Origin: CBDFNN01 sp965250215 | Lineage (GTDB): Bacteria; Bacteroidota; Rhodothermia; Rhodothermales; DATKEJ01 | Length of the DNA: 64,000 nt | Reading direction: 5' to 3' | NCBI GenBank assembly: GCA_965250215.1 | Contig: CBDFNN010000004.1 | Span: 3,968,001 to 4,032,000, forward strand | Made by a program: the position numbers and the translations under genes | The notes under the pieces: generated by a model | What the model was told of the DNA's origin: nothing | What the model saw: only the letters and a program-made list of their open reading frames with translations | The model's database searches: none | Shown: positions 32,543 through 41,299 of the stretch, in pieces | How the letters are laid out: each line of letters begins with the position of its first letter | Numbering within the stretch: the first letter of the stretch is position 1

Positions 32543-35155
32543 ATGATTACCCGATTATTCCCCGAAGCCATAGTCAATGCACTCGGCTGGACCCTACTTC
32601 ACAGTCTCTGGCAAATTGCTCTTTTCGCATTGCTTGGGGCTCTGCTTCTAATATTTATGCGACGATTCAGCGCTGTTGCACGTTATAGAATGATCGCATC
32701 AATCATGGGTCTTTTTGTACTGAGTTCGATTTTCACTTTTGCGCAGGTCTACTCTCCGTCCGGTCCAACTGTGCTTCAAGATTCGAATCGAATTACGGAA
32801 GATGCCCGCCAGGCAAGAGAATTTCAGGACGAGATGGCCAATAGAGACTTAGAAACGAATGACGAAAACCAAGGCTCACTTCTCTCCGATTACCGGAAAA
32901 TGGCCGCAGCATACTTTTCTCAACACCTACCACTTACAGTCTCTCTCTGGTTGCTAGGGGTTTTTGTTTTCGTATTGAAGCTTCTAGGACAATTAGCCTA
33001 TGTTCAGCGATTGAAATCATATGGCGTCAAGCAGATTCCCGATTCTTGGAATGACCTGATTCGCGAGGCAGAATCAAGGATGCAGGTTAAGAAGAAGGTT
33101 CAATACCTGGGATCTCGATTGGCAGATTCCCCAATGACCATTGGATGGTGGCAGCCTTATATCCTCTTTCCGATCGAACTAATGAGCGGTCTTTCGGAAT
33201 CTGAAATCAAATCGATTCTTGCACACGAACTAGCGCATATCAAGCGCAACGACTATGCCATGAACATCGTGCAGTCCCTTGTTGGGATCCTGTACTTCTA
33301 CCATCCTGGTTCATGGTGGCTATCACATCGCTTAAGTGAAGAAAGAGAACATTGCTGCGATGACCTTGCCCTTGAGATGGGCACCAACCCCAAACACTAC
33401 GCGAAGACTATCATTCACTTAAAAGAAATTCAAATGAACAACTTTGCTCTCGCCCAAAACATTCAAGGGCCATCGAGCCAAACTGCCTTTGGCCACAGAA
33501 CCCTTCGACTCTTGCGGTCTCCACTTCGTTCTGCAAATTACAGAGAAGGCTTTTTAACAGCCATAGTTTTGGTTTTCGGACTTTTCACAGCGGTGCAAGC
33601 CGCCAGTTTCGCTGACTCTCAAAACATTCCTTTTGAGTCACAAAAGCAATTGGACGAATCAGACACCTCTGGGGACGACCTTCAATCAGCACAGCTCTTC
33701 GACGATGACGCTTCTAATGAGGGAAAATCCGGACTTCCGAAAGACGAACTCGATCTTTTGATCGACGCTATTGATGAAGGAAATTTGAAGCTCGTCACTT
33801 ACTTCCTCGACCAGGGCGTAGACGTCAACGGGGAAAATGATAGGGGTTGGACTCCACTCATTGCTGCTGCGTCTGAAAACCAGTTGGAAATAGCCGAGCT
33901 AATAATCGAAAGAGGCGCCAAGGTAAACTATATTAATTCGAAAGGATGGACAGCCTTGATCGAAGCCGCGGATGAGGGCTCTATCGAAGTGGTTCAGCTA
34001 CTAATTACTCGAGGAGCAGACGTTAATCTTTCTGTCCCGGGGGAAAGACGAAATGCCTTAGTCACGGCAGCATCGGAGGGCCACCTGAGCATAATGAAAG
34101 ACCTCTTTGATGCTGGAGCAAAAATGAATGGAGAGGAAGGTCAAATCCCAATGCTACACACAGCAGCTGAAGAGGGCCATCTAAGTATTGTCAGGTTTCT
34201 TGTAGAAAGAGGAGCCGGTGTAGATGAAAAGGACGATCTCGGCCGAACGGCTCTGTCTTATGCTGCGGAGGAGGGAAATTCAAGTGTAATAGATTATCTC
34301 CTTTCTAAAGGCGCTGATCCTGATCTTAAAGATAGTGAAGGTTACAGTGCTTTGATTTTTGCAGCCGAAGAAGATAACGCTCACACTCTTGAGACCTTGT
34401 TAGCCAAGTCCTCGGACAAAAATAATCCGATGATACTTTTTGCAGCTCTCGAAGAAGGTAACACGAGAATTGTTGAGTCCTTACTTGAATCGGGACATAG
34501 CGTCAACACAAAATTCGAGGGCGATCAGACCCCCTTGATGATAGCGGCCTCGGAAGAAGAAGCCGAATTGGTGAATTTGCTCGTCGAAAAGGGCGCCGAC
34601 GTCAACGCCAAGGATGCTGAAGGACGTACAGCCTTATTCTTTGCAGCTGGTGAGGACGATGCGGCGACAATAAGGGTACTAGTTGAAAAAGGGGCAGATC
34701 TCGAAGCAAAGACGACTCAAGAATTTATGAACTGGGGAGATGACGAAGGGAGTCTCAATCGCCTCGTAGGAATGACAGCATTGCTTGCGGCCATTGAGGA
34801 GGAATCTCCAGAGGTCGTTCAAGCCCTTGTTAAAGCCGGAGCAGACGTAAATGCACGGAGTGCCCGAGGCCGATGGGAGTATTCTGACTCTTTGGTTAGG
34901 AAACTACAAAAATCAGATTGGGATGATTTGGATCTCGACGAAGCACTTGACACCAATAGCGGAAATCTGGACCAAAGTCTTAGCGAAGAAAACTGGACGC
35001 CGCTAATGGAGGCTGCTCTTTCAGGTAGAAGAAGCATCGTTCTTATTCTGCTCGACGCTGGTGCAGACAAGAGTTTGACTACAAAATCTGGAATGACAGC
35101 AGCTGATGTAGCGAACAATTTCGGGCGCTCTAATTTGGCTTCTATATTGAGATAA
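32543..35155 (+). CDS. M56 (BlaR1-like) membrane peptidase with C-terminal ankyrin repeats
   Basis: 870 residues. Membrane helices (ALGWTLLHSLWQIALFALLGALLLIFM; MIASIMGLFVLSSIF; LTVSLWLLGVFVFVLKLL) flank an M56 zinc domain with HELAH near 227-231 and REHCCDDLALEMG. A last helix at about 335-355 leads to an acidic stretch. From residue about 404 to the end run about twelve ankyrin repeats with consensus GADVNAKDxxGRTAL. Topology by analogy with BlaR1 puts the ankyrins outside the cytoplasm. Ankyrins would replace the penicillin-binding sensor of BlaR1, suggesting a protein rather than small-molecule ligand; this is inference. Confidence 0.88.
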   Translation: MITRLFPEAIVNALGWTLLHSLWQIALFALLGALLLIFMRRFSAVARYRMIASIMGLFVLSSIFTFAQVYSPSGPTVLQDSNRITEDARQAREFQDEMANRDLETNDENQGSLLSDYRKMAAAYFSQHLPLTVSLWLLGVFVFVLKLLGQLAYVQRLKSYGVKQIPDSWNDLIREAESRMQVKKKVQYLGSRLADSPMTIGWWQPYILFPIELMSGLSESEIKSILAHELAHIKRNDYAMNIVQSLVGILYFYHPGSWWLSHRLSEEREHCCDDLALEMGTNPKHYAKTIIHLKEIQMNNFALAQNIQGPSSQTAFGHRTLRLLRSPLRSANYREGFLTAIVLVFGLFTAVQAASFADSQNIPFESQKQLDESDTSGDDLQSAQLFDDDASNEGKSGLPKDELDLLIDAIDEGNLKLVTYFLDQGVDVNGENDRGWTPLIAAASENQLEIAELIIERGAKVNYINSKGWTALIEAADEGSIEVVQLLITRGADVNLSVPGERRNALVTAASEGHLSIMKDLFDAGAKMNGEEGQIPMLHTAAEEGHLSIVRFLVERGAGVDEKDDLGRTALSYAAEEGNSSVIDYLLSKGADPDLKDSEGYSALIFAAEEDNAHTLETLLAKSSDKNNPMILFAALEEGNTRIVESLLESGHSVNTKFEGDQTPLMIAASEEEAELVNLLVEKGADVNAKDAEGRTALFFAAGEDDAATIRVLVEKGADLEAKTTQEFMNWGDDEGSLNRLVGMTALLAAIEEESPEVVQALVKAGADVNARSARGRWEYSDSLVRKLQKSDWDDLDLDEALDTNSGNLDQSLSEENWTPLMEAALSGRRSIVLILLDAGADKSLTTKSGMTAADVANNFGRSNLASILR

Positions 35156-35167
35156 GAAATTGAAATT

Positions 35168-35230
35168 CCGATTGTCAGAACTTCGGAACGTCAGAAATCT
35201 GATGTTCTGATGTTCTGACTTTTCTGATGT
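35168..35230. repeat. TCTGATGT-type spacer repeats between convergent genes
   Basis: Several TCTGATGTTCTGA units with opposed TCAGAAC copies fill the 77-bp gap between the ankyrin and gamma-glutamyltransferase stops; they can fold as imperfect hairpins and may serve as a two-way terminator. Confidence 0.55.
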
Positions 35231-35232
35231 TC

Positions 35233-36972
35233 TCAGTATCCAATCGCCATCCCGTCCTTCCTCATCTCGGAAGCGGCGTGATAGACTCCGTTGACGCTGT
35301 CCCACATAATAGCTTGGTAGCCCCCAAATCCCCCGCGAGTTACTTTAACCGTGTGCCCCAATGCTCTTAGTTTATCAACAACCTCTGGCGACACTCCACT
35401 CTCCAAAGTTAGCACACCACCGTCCGTCATACGCTCATCAGTTGGTTCGGACGATCCATTATGCTGAAACCTAGCCGCGTCTCCGGCCTCTTGAATATTC
35501 ATTCCGAAGTCGATCATGTTATTCAGAATCTGAACATGTCCTTGTGGCTGCATGGGACCACCCATGACTCCGAAACTCATCCAAGGCTTTCCATCCTTCA
35601 TAACAAAGGCGGGAATGATTGTGTGAAAAGGTCGCTTACCTGGGGCATAGACGTTCGGATGATCTTCAATCATAGAGAACATCTCTCCCCTATTTTGAAA
35701 CATGAATCCGAGGCCGTCGGCTACGAGTCCACTTCCCATTCCTCGATAGTTACTCTGAATTAGCGAGACCATCATACCCGACGCATCCGCCGCCGAAAGA
35801 TAAATGGTATCACCATGCTTTGCCGGATCTCCCCATCTTACGTCGGTCATCACCTCCTCCATCGAAATCATCTTCCGCCGCTCGGCTGCATATTCCTTGG
35901 ACAAAAGACCTTCGAGAGGTATGTCGAAATAATCTGGATCGGCGTAGAATCTGGCTCGATCTTCAAAGGCCAATTTTTTGGCCTCTGTCTGGATGTGAAG
36001 ATATTCGGCACTGTTATGCCCCATCGACGCTAGATCATATTCCTCGAGGATATTCAACATTTGAAGAGCCGCGATTCCCTGTCCGTTCGGAGGAAGTTCA
36101 AACACATCATAGCCACGATAATTGACGCTAGCCGGCTCAATCCAATTGCTGACGTGCGCCTCCAGATCGGCTTTTCGAAGAGGTCCTCCAATCCGACGCA
36201 TGTAGGTATCGATTCGATCAGCGATCTCGCCCTTGTAAAAGGCGTCTCGTCCGCCTTCGGCAATCATCTCATAGGTTCGAGCCAAGTCTGGATTTCGGAA
36301 AACTTCTCCTTCTTTCGGCATCTTACCCGAAGGCATATAGGTCGACTTGTAGTTGTCGAGCTCCTCGATGATATCGGCGCTGTCCTCATAATCTCGTTGA
36401 CTAAGTTGCAAATACTCGGCAATCATTTGTGTCATCGGAAATCCCTCCTTTGCATAAGCTATGGAGGGAGCCAAGATTTCGGCCATATCGATAGAGCCAA
36501 ATTTATTATGCAATTCGAACCAACCGGCGACGGCGCCTGGAATCGAGACAGCTACAGAGCCTCTCTGGGGAATCTTAGATGCTCCATCTAATCGAGTTCT
36601 TAAATCCTCAAGGCTCATCCCCATCGGAGATCTTCCACTGCTGTTCAAACCATAAAGTTTTTCCGTCTTAGGATCCCAAACAATGGCAAAAAGATCTCCT
36701 CCAACGCCACTTCCAGTAGGCTCCATCAAACCAAGAGCTGCGTTGGCTGCTATGGCCGCATCCACGGCCGACCCACCTTTTTTCAGAATATCAATTCCGA
36801 TTTGAGATGCCAAGGGATGGCTCGTAGCTATCATGCCGTTTTGAGCGATGACGGGAGATCTTGTGGCGAAGTCGGCGCCAACGATTCGGTCGCCTTTGCC
36901 GTGTTGGGCAGATGAAGTCATAGGAAGAAGAAATATCGAGAGACAGAATATTGAAATGAGGGAGTGTCTCAT
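35233..36972 (-). CDS. ggt: gamma-glutamyltransferase
   Basis: About 579 residues from the ATG at 36972, which opens the signal peptide MRHSLISIFCLSIFLLPMTSSAQ. The Ntn-hydrolase processing site is the Thr in HGDTIYLSAAD (about residue 387), where the proenzyme would split into large and small subunits. GSGVGGDLFAIVWD and the GGPMQPQGHVQ region are family motifs. It hydrolyses glutathione and other gamma-glutamyl peptides in the periplasm, consistent with the several peptide-scavenging enzymes nearby. Repeat-rich spacers lie on both sides. Confidence 0.93.
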   Translation of the reverse strand: MRHSLISIFCLSIFLLPMTSSAQHGKGDRIVGADFATRSPVIAQNGMIATSHPLASQIGIDILKKGGSAVDAAIAANAALGLMEPTGSGVGGDLFAIVWDPKTEKLYGLNSSGRSPMGMSLEDLRTRLDGASKIPQRGSVAVSIPGAVAGWFELHNKFGSIDMAEILAPSIAYAKEGFPMTQMIAEYLQLSQRDYEDSADIIEELDNYKSTYMPSGKMPKEGEVFRNPDLARTYEMIAEGGRDAFYKGEIADRIDTYMRRIGGPLRKADLEAHVSNWIEPASVNYRGYDVFELPPNGQGIAALQMLNILEEYDLASMGHNSAEYLHIQTEAKKLAFEDRARFYADPDYFDIPLEGLLSKEYAAERRKMISMEEVMTDVRWGDPAKHGDTIYLSAADASGMMVSLIQSNYRGMGSGLVADGLGFMFQNRGEMFSMIEDHPNVYAPGKRPFHTIIPAFVMKDGKPWMSFGVMGGPMQPQGHVQILNNMIDFGMNIQEAGDAARFQHNGSSEPTDERMTDGGVLTLESGVSPEVVDKLRALGHTVKVTRGGFGGYQAIMWDSVNGVYHAASEMRKDGMAIGY

Positions 36973-37256
36973 AGATTCAAAAGTTCGTGGTTTGTTGTTC
37001 ATGGTTCGTCGCTAGGATTTCCAGACCATTGTACGAGTGTCAAAACTTGAGGCCATTATTACGATAGGCTAGCGAGGCCCTGTAATCAAGTAATGTATCA
37101 AATAGTCTGGAGCGCCCTTTACCGACAGCTTCCATTTTGAAATCAAACTGGCCAAGCTTCACGGATTCGATTTCTAAATCCTGATATCCTAAACTCCAAC
37201 TCCTACATCTGAGCCCCGTCTGGTGCTCGCATGGATCTAGCTGGCAGAGACAATCC
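36973..37256. other. 284-bp spacer
   Basis: Between gamma-glutamyltransferase and the YhfZ regulator, both on minus. It starts with a gttcgtg/gttcatg low-complexity stretch. A 31-codon minus ORF at 37040-37135 is present but has no recognisable similarity. No terminator or RNA recognised. Confidence 0.45.
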
Positions 37257-38183
37257 CTAATATGATGCCAGCCGTTGCGATGTAACGACCTCGTGCTGTA
37301 TTTGCTTGATTGAGGCCATGCTTACGATCTCCCGAAGGACGTGTTTGACAGCAAGGTCACCGGGTCGATTGACAATAACCGCTTCGTTCAATTGGGCGAA
37401 CTTCGATTGCTGATGATCGATTTCAAGAACATGAACACCGGAAGGCGGCAGATCCGTCGATGTCCAGATCGCCGCGTCAATTTCTCCAGCCAGTAAGTGA
37501 TGTACACCGCGCTGATATTCAATCTCGACAAAAGTAATTGTGTAATTGCGTGTTATGGATCGAACGAGATAAGCGTGATCGCTCGAATTCATATCAATGC
37601 CGATCCGCAGACCATCATTAAGCTTTGGCTCAATTTCTGCACGTACAAGCAAGACTTGATCTGAAGTGTAGGTATTGTTTCCAAAGTGAAAGGCAACATC
37701 GATTTCGAAGCCATGAATAGATGCCGTTTCAGCAGCATAGCGTGAGACAACGACCCAGTCACAGACATTTGACTGAAGCATCTGTAATCGCGTATTCGAA
37801 CCACGAACAAAGCGGAAATTTGCATCCACGCCATGGTTCAAGAATTGAGCACGCAAAGCAGTCGCTAATCCTCCTAGCCGACGTGAATAAGGAAGCGGTT
37901 GCGCACTTACAATAAGCCGGTTTCTTGCTATGCTCCATAGTTTGCTGTAATCGATCGAGGCGATGAATGCGCCAAGACGCCCTCGCGACTTGAATTCGAC
38001 GGCATCTTCAGCCTGTAAATAATTTACCGCAGATTGAATTGTACCGACGCTAGCCTGAAAAAGCTCGGCATAATCTAGCATAGAAGGAACACGATCATCA
38101 AGCTTCTTGAGAAGTAAATCATCTGCAACCTGGGTCACAACCTTGCCCTGCTTAGAAAGAAGTTCTGCCTTTCTATTCTCCAT
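37257..38183 (-). CDS. YhfZ-family transcriptional regulator
   Basis: 308 residues. The N-terminal 80 form a winged helix of GntR type (VPSMLDYAELFQASVGTIQSAVNYLQ), and the rest is a periplasmic-binding-like effector domain (LPYSRRLGGLATALRAQF, LLAGEIDAAIWTSTDLP) as in YhfZ of enterobacteria. In E. coli yhfZ belongs to the php/yhf operon. Here it faces an FAD enzyme and a phosphotriesterase-like gene, which it presumably controls. Possible half-sites ATTCAAAT / ATTTGAAT lie at either end of the 113-bp divergent spacer. Confidence 0.75.
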   Translation of the reverse strand: MENRKAELLSKQGKVVTQVADDLLLKKLDDRVPSMLDYAELFQASVGTIQSAVNYLQAEDAVEFKSRGRLGAFIASIDYSKLWSIARNRLIVSAQPLPYSRRLGGLATALRAQFLNHGVDANFRFVRGSNTRLQMLQSNVCDWVVVSRYAAETASIHGFEIDVAFHFGNNTYTSDQVLLVRAEIEPKLNDGLRIGIDMNSSDHAYLVRSITRNYTITFVEIEYQRGVHHLLAGEIDAAIWTSTDLPPSGVHVLEIDHQQSKFAQLNEAVIVNRPGDLAVKHVLREIVSMASIKQIQHEVVTSQRLASY

Positions 38184-38296
38184 AGCCTGATATCAAAACA
38201 TTCAAATAAATCTTATGCTTGCTAATTCTAGGGGATATTTAGGGTAAGTACAAATTTGGTGAAGAGTCATTTAGTCTTTATATTCTAAAAATTTGA

Positions 38297-39640
38297 ATGA
38301 ATAGAACAGAAAGACTCATGAACACCTATTCTGCGCCAATTAAAACGTCTTGGCAAACTGATGTCCTGGTAGTAGGGAGTGGATCCGCCGGAGCCACTGC
38401 TGCAATAGCGGCTGCTCAACAAGGGGCGCGTGTAGCCCTGATTGAACGATACGGCTTTATGGGCGGGACAAGCACTCAAGTCTTGGATACCTTTTACGGA
38501 TTTTTCACTCCCGGATCACAGCCACTAAAGGTTGTCGGAGGCGTGCCCGACCAGGTTGTTTCTGCACTAATGGAGAAGGGCAAAGCTCTTTATCGGCCAA
38601 ATACTTATGGTGCAGGCCAGGGTATCACATACGATCCGGAAGCCCTTAAAATTGTTTGGGAATCTCTGGCTCAACAGGCGGATGTTCGAGCCTTATATCA
38701 CACCCTTGTACTAGATGTTGTGCGTGATAAGGAGCGTGTAACTGGCGTAATTGCAGCCAACAAATCCGGGCTGATGCAGATAGACGCGGGAGTAATAATC
38801 GATGCGACAGGTGATGCCGATTTGGCTGTGGCCGCAGGTGTACCGCACGAATCATTCGAATCGGGCGCAAAAGTCCAATCGCTAACGACCACCTTCAATA
38901 TGATTAATGTGGAGATGGAGCAAGCGAAGGCTGTCTCAAAAGATGATCTTCACCTACTTATGCAGGAGGCCATTGAAAGAGGTGATTATCATCTGCCTCG
39001 CAAAGAGGGTAGTATCCATATTACTCCGCTTAATGGTGTAATGGCAACCAACATGACACGGGTGGGAAATGTCGATGCGATCGATGCTGAAGCTCTGACT
39101 CATGCGGAAATTGAAGGACGATATCAAGCTGAACAGTATGCTCAGTTCCTAATTGATAAAATTCCTGGTTACCAACATTCGCAGATGACACATCTTAGTC
39201 ATCAAATTGGGGTTCGAGAAAGCCGCCGCATTTATGGAGAGTATCGATTGACCAAGCGAGACGTACTCAGTGCCCGTAAATTTGATGATGCGATCGCGAT
39301 ATGCGGAGCACCAATTGAAGACCACCGTTCGGGAAATAACACAGTGTGGGAATATCTACCCGATGGTCAAACCTACGGCATCCCCTACCGCTGTCTGTTG
39401 CCGAAACAGGTGGATAATCTACTGGTGATTGGCCGTTGCCTGTCTGCAGATCATGATGCCCATGCTTCTGTTCGCAGCATGGGTCAATGCATGGCAATGG
39501 GACAGGCAGCTGGAGTGGCAGCGGACCTGGCATTGAAACTGAATAGGTCACCGCGTGACCTATCCATAACCGCACTATTGAAAAACCTTCGTCAAGTTGG
39601 TGCAATTCTAAGTTCCGAGGAAGCAAAAGTATGGGCATAA
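38297..39640 (+). CDS. FAD-dependent oxidoreductase
   Basis: 447 residues (an ATG at 38318 is an alternative start). The dinucleotide fold VLVVGSGSAGATAAIAAAQQGARVALIERYGFMGG begins near residue 24, a typical FAD_oxidored family opening (split here: the glycines of GSGSAG bind the phosphates). VIIDATGDADLAVAAGVP and the C-terminal RSMGQCMAMGQAAG are also characteristic. It overlaps the phosphotriesterase-like gene by 10 bases, so both act together. Substrate unknown; flavin oxidation of a hydroxyl or amine before lactone opening is a guess. Confidence 0.8.
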   Translation: MNRTERLMNTYSAPIKTSWQTDVLVVGSGSAGATAAIAAAQQGARVALIERYGFMGGTSTQVLDTFYGFFTPGSQPLKVVGGVPDQVVSALMEKGKALYRPNTYGAGQGITYDPEALKIVWESLAQQADVRALYHTLVLDVVRDKERVTGVIAANKSGLMQIDAGVIIDATGDADLAVAAGVPHESFESGAKVQSLTTTFNMINVEMEQAKAVSKDDLHLLMQEAIERGDYHLPRKEGSIHITPLNGVMATNMTRVGNVDAIDAEALTHAEIEGRYQAEQYAQFLIDKIPGYQHSQMTHLSHQIGVRESRRIYGEYRLTKRDVLSARKFDDAIAICGAPIEDHRSGNNTVWEYLPDGQTYGIPYRCLLPKQVDNLLVIGRCLSADHDAHASVRSMGQCMAMGQAAGVAADLALKLNRSPRDLSITALLKNLRQVGAILSSEEAKVWA

Positions 39641-40554
39641 TCCGGACTGTTACCGGCGACATTTCCCCTAGCGATCTTGGAATCTGCCTGCCTCATGAAC
39701 ATCTCTTCGGGATACCACCTGCACCATATCATGACGAGGACAAAGATCTCGTATTGGATAATATTGACTTGAGTTTACAAGAAGCAGTTGAGTTGCAAAA
39801 ATCGGGCGTTCAGTCACTGGTCGAAATGACACCGATTGATTATCATCGCAATCCGATTGGACTCCATCGTATCAGTCAAAACTCCGGCCTACAAATCATC
39901 TGTGCTACCGGATACCTAAAAGAAAAATTTTGTGGGCCTATCATCGATCAGATGAGTATCGATGATATTGCTCAGCAGATGATTTTAGATATTCAGATTG
40001 GCATTGATGATACCGAAGTCCGTGCCGGTGTGATTAAAGCATCTTCAAGCTTGAATGCCATTTCTGTCAATGAGGAAAAAGTCTTTCAGGCAGCAGCGAT
40101 CGCCCAACAAGAAACTGGCGCACTGATTTCCACACATACCGAAAAAGGTACGATGGCACTGGAGCAAATTAACATACTGACTCAGGCTGGCGTTGAACCA
40201 AATAGAATATTAATCGGTCATCTCGACAGGCTCCTGGATTGGGATACTCATATCAAGGCGGCAGAATACGGTGTCTACCTAGGCTACGATCAAATTAGCA
40301 AGGACAAATATTACCCAGACGGTCAGCGCCTTGAGTTTATAAAAGGCATGATAAAGCTAGGGTATCAATCCCAGCTTATGCTGTCGATGGATCTAGCAAG
40401 ACGATCTGACTTCAGGGCCTACGGCGGTCAAACGGGGCACACATATTTTATGCACACCTTTGTCCCGATGTTGTACTCCGCGGGCCTAGCTCAAGATGTA
40501 ATTGATACAATAATAAAGGAGAATCCAAGAGTCGCATTATCGATAGTGAGTTAA
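39631..40554 (+). CDS. phosphotriesterase-family hydrolase (Php-like)
   Basis: 307 residues. Binuclear metal site: HEH in LPHEHLFG (metal alpha), the probable carbamylated Lys in VRAGVIKASSS, His in ISTHTEKG, His in LIGHLDR and Asp in LSMDLAR. The family includes lactonases and the enterobacterial Php. It starts inside the FAD enzyme gene. A lactonase or amidase role in a small catabolic module is more likely than phosphotriester hydrolysis. Confidence 0.85.
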   Translation: MGIIRTVTGDISPSDLGICLPHEHLFGIPPAPYHDEDKDLVLDNIDLSLQEAVELQKSGVQSLVEMTPIDYHRNPIGLHRISQNSGLQIICATGYLKEKFCGPIIDQMSIDDIAQQMILDIQIGIDDTEVRAGVIKASSSLNAISVNEEKVFQAAAIAQQETGALISTHTEKGTMALEQINILTQAGVEPNRILIGHLDRLLDWDTHIKAAEYGVYLGYDQISKDKYYPDGQRLEFIKGMIKLGYQSQLMLSMDLARRSDFRAYGGQTGHTYFMHTFVPMLYSAGLAQDVIDTIIKENPRVALSIVS

Positions 40555-40559
40555 AATCC

Positions 40560-41153
40560 CTAGCCCCCGGCTAGCATTCCCACGATACCCGTCTTAATCA
40601 TCGCTACTGCAATCGCCGCAAGAAAGAGAGTGGCAACCTTCGCAATAGCGGTCGATGCGCCCTTTCCAACAATCTTCATGACCGCGGGCCCGAAAAGAAA
40701 AAGCACTAGAATGATCGCTAGATTGGCGCTAAGCGCTCCAATCGTAGTTAGGTAACTAGAGCTCTCTTCCAATACGAGAATAGTTGTAATGGAGGCTGGA
40801 CCCATAACTAGGGGGATACCTAATGGCACGATGCCAGAAGTGGCGCTCGCCTTTTGATCTTCACCAGGATCTCGTCTTCTATAGTCACCGAAAATCAAGT
40901 CGGTGATCGATAGAACAAGAAGGACCAAGCCTCCTCCTACCCGAAGATCATCGAGGGTGATACCTAGAACATTGAAAATCACTCTTCCAGCAAAAAGAAT
41001 CGCGATGGCCAAACAAAAGGCTGCGAAGACAGATTGCCAAGCCAGTAATCTTCTTGTTGAGTCGCCTATGCCATCCGTGAAGGCCATGAAAATAGGTAAA
41101 ATGCCAGGCACATTTAGTGCGACAAAAAGGGGTAGGAATGCTTCCAAAAACAT
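40560..41153 (-). CDS. MarC-family integral membrane protein
   Basis: 197 residues with about six membrane helices. LFVALNVPGILPIFMAFTDG at the N-terminus, GIVPLGIPLVMGPASITT in the middle and the C-terminal helical hairpin are MarC/NAAT signatures. Family function is unclear despite the multiple-antibiotic-resistance name; some archaeal members transport amino acids. Convergent with the phosphotriesterase gene with a 5-base gap. Confidence 0.9.
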   Translation of the reverse strand: MFLEAFLPLFVALNVPGILPIFMAFTDGIGDSTRRLLAWQSVFAAFCLAIAILFAGRVIFNVLGITLDDLRVGGGLVLLVLSITDLIFGDYRRRDPGEDQKASATSGIVPLGIPLVMGPASITTILVLEESSSYLTTIGALSANLAIILVLFLFGPAVMKIVGKGASTAIAKVATLFLAAIAVAMIKTGIVGMLAGG

Positions 41154-41299
41154 GATAAGACCTGCTTTTGATAGTTCGAATTTGGGATTAAAAAATTGAA
41201 TCCGCTTGTACGACCCACGAGTTTAGGGTTGCAAAAAAGCAGTTAAGATAGTGTTAAGGTTTCAGGCTATCTGAATTCCAGATTTGGGGGTTTTTCGAG

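Noticed and set aside
37040..37135. 31-codon minus ORF before gamma-glutamyltransferase
   Set aside because: No recognisable similarity and no regulatory context; could be a gene relic but cannot be supported.
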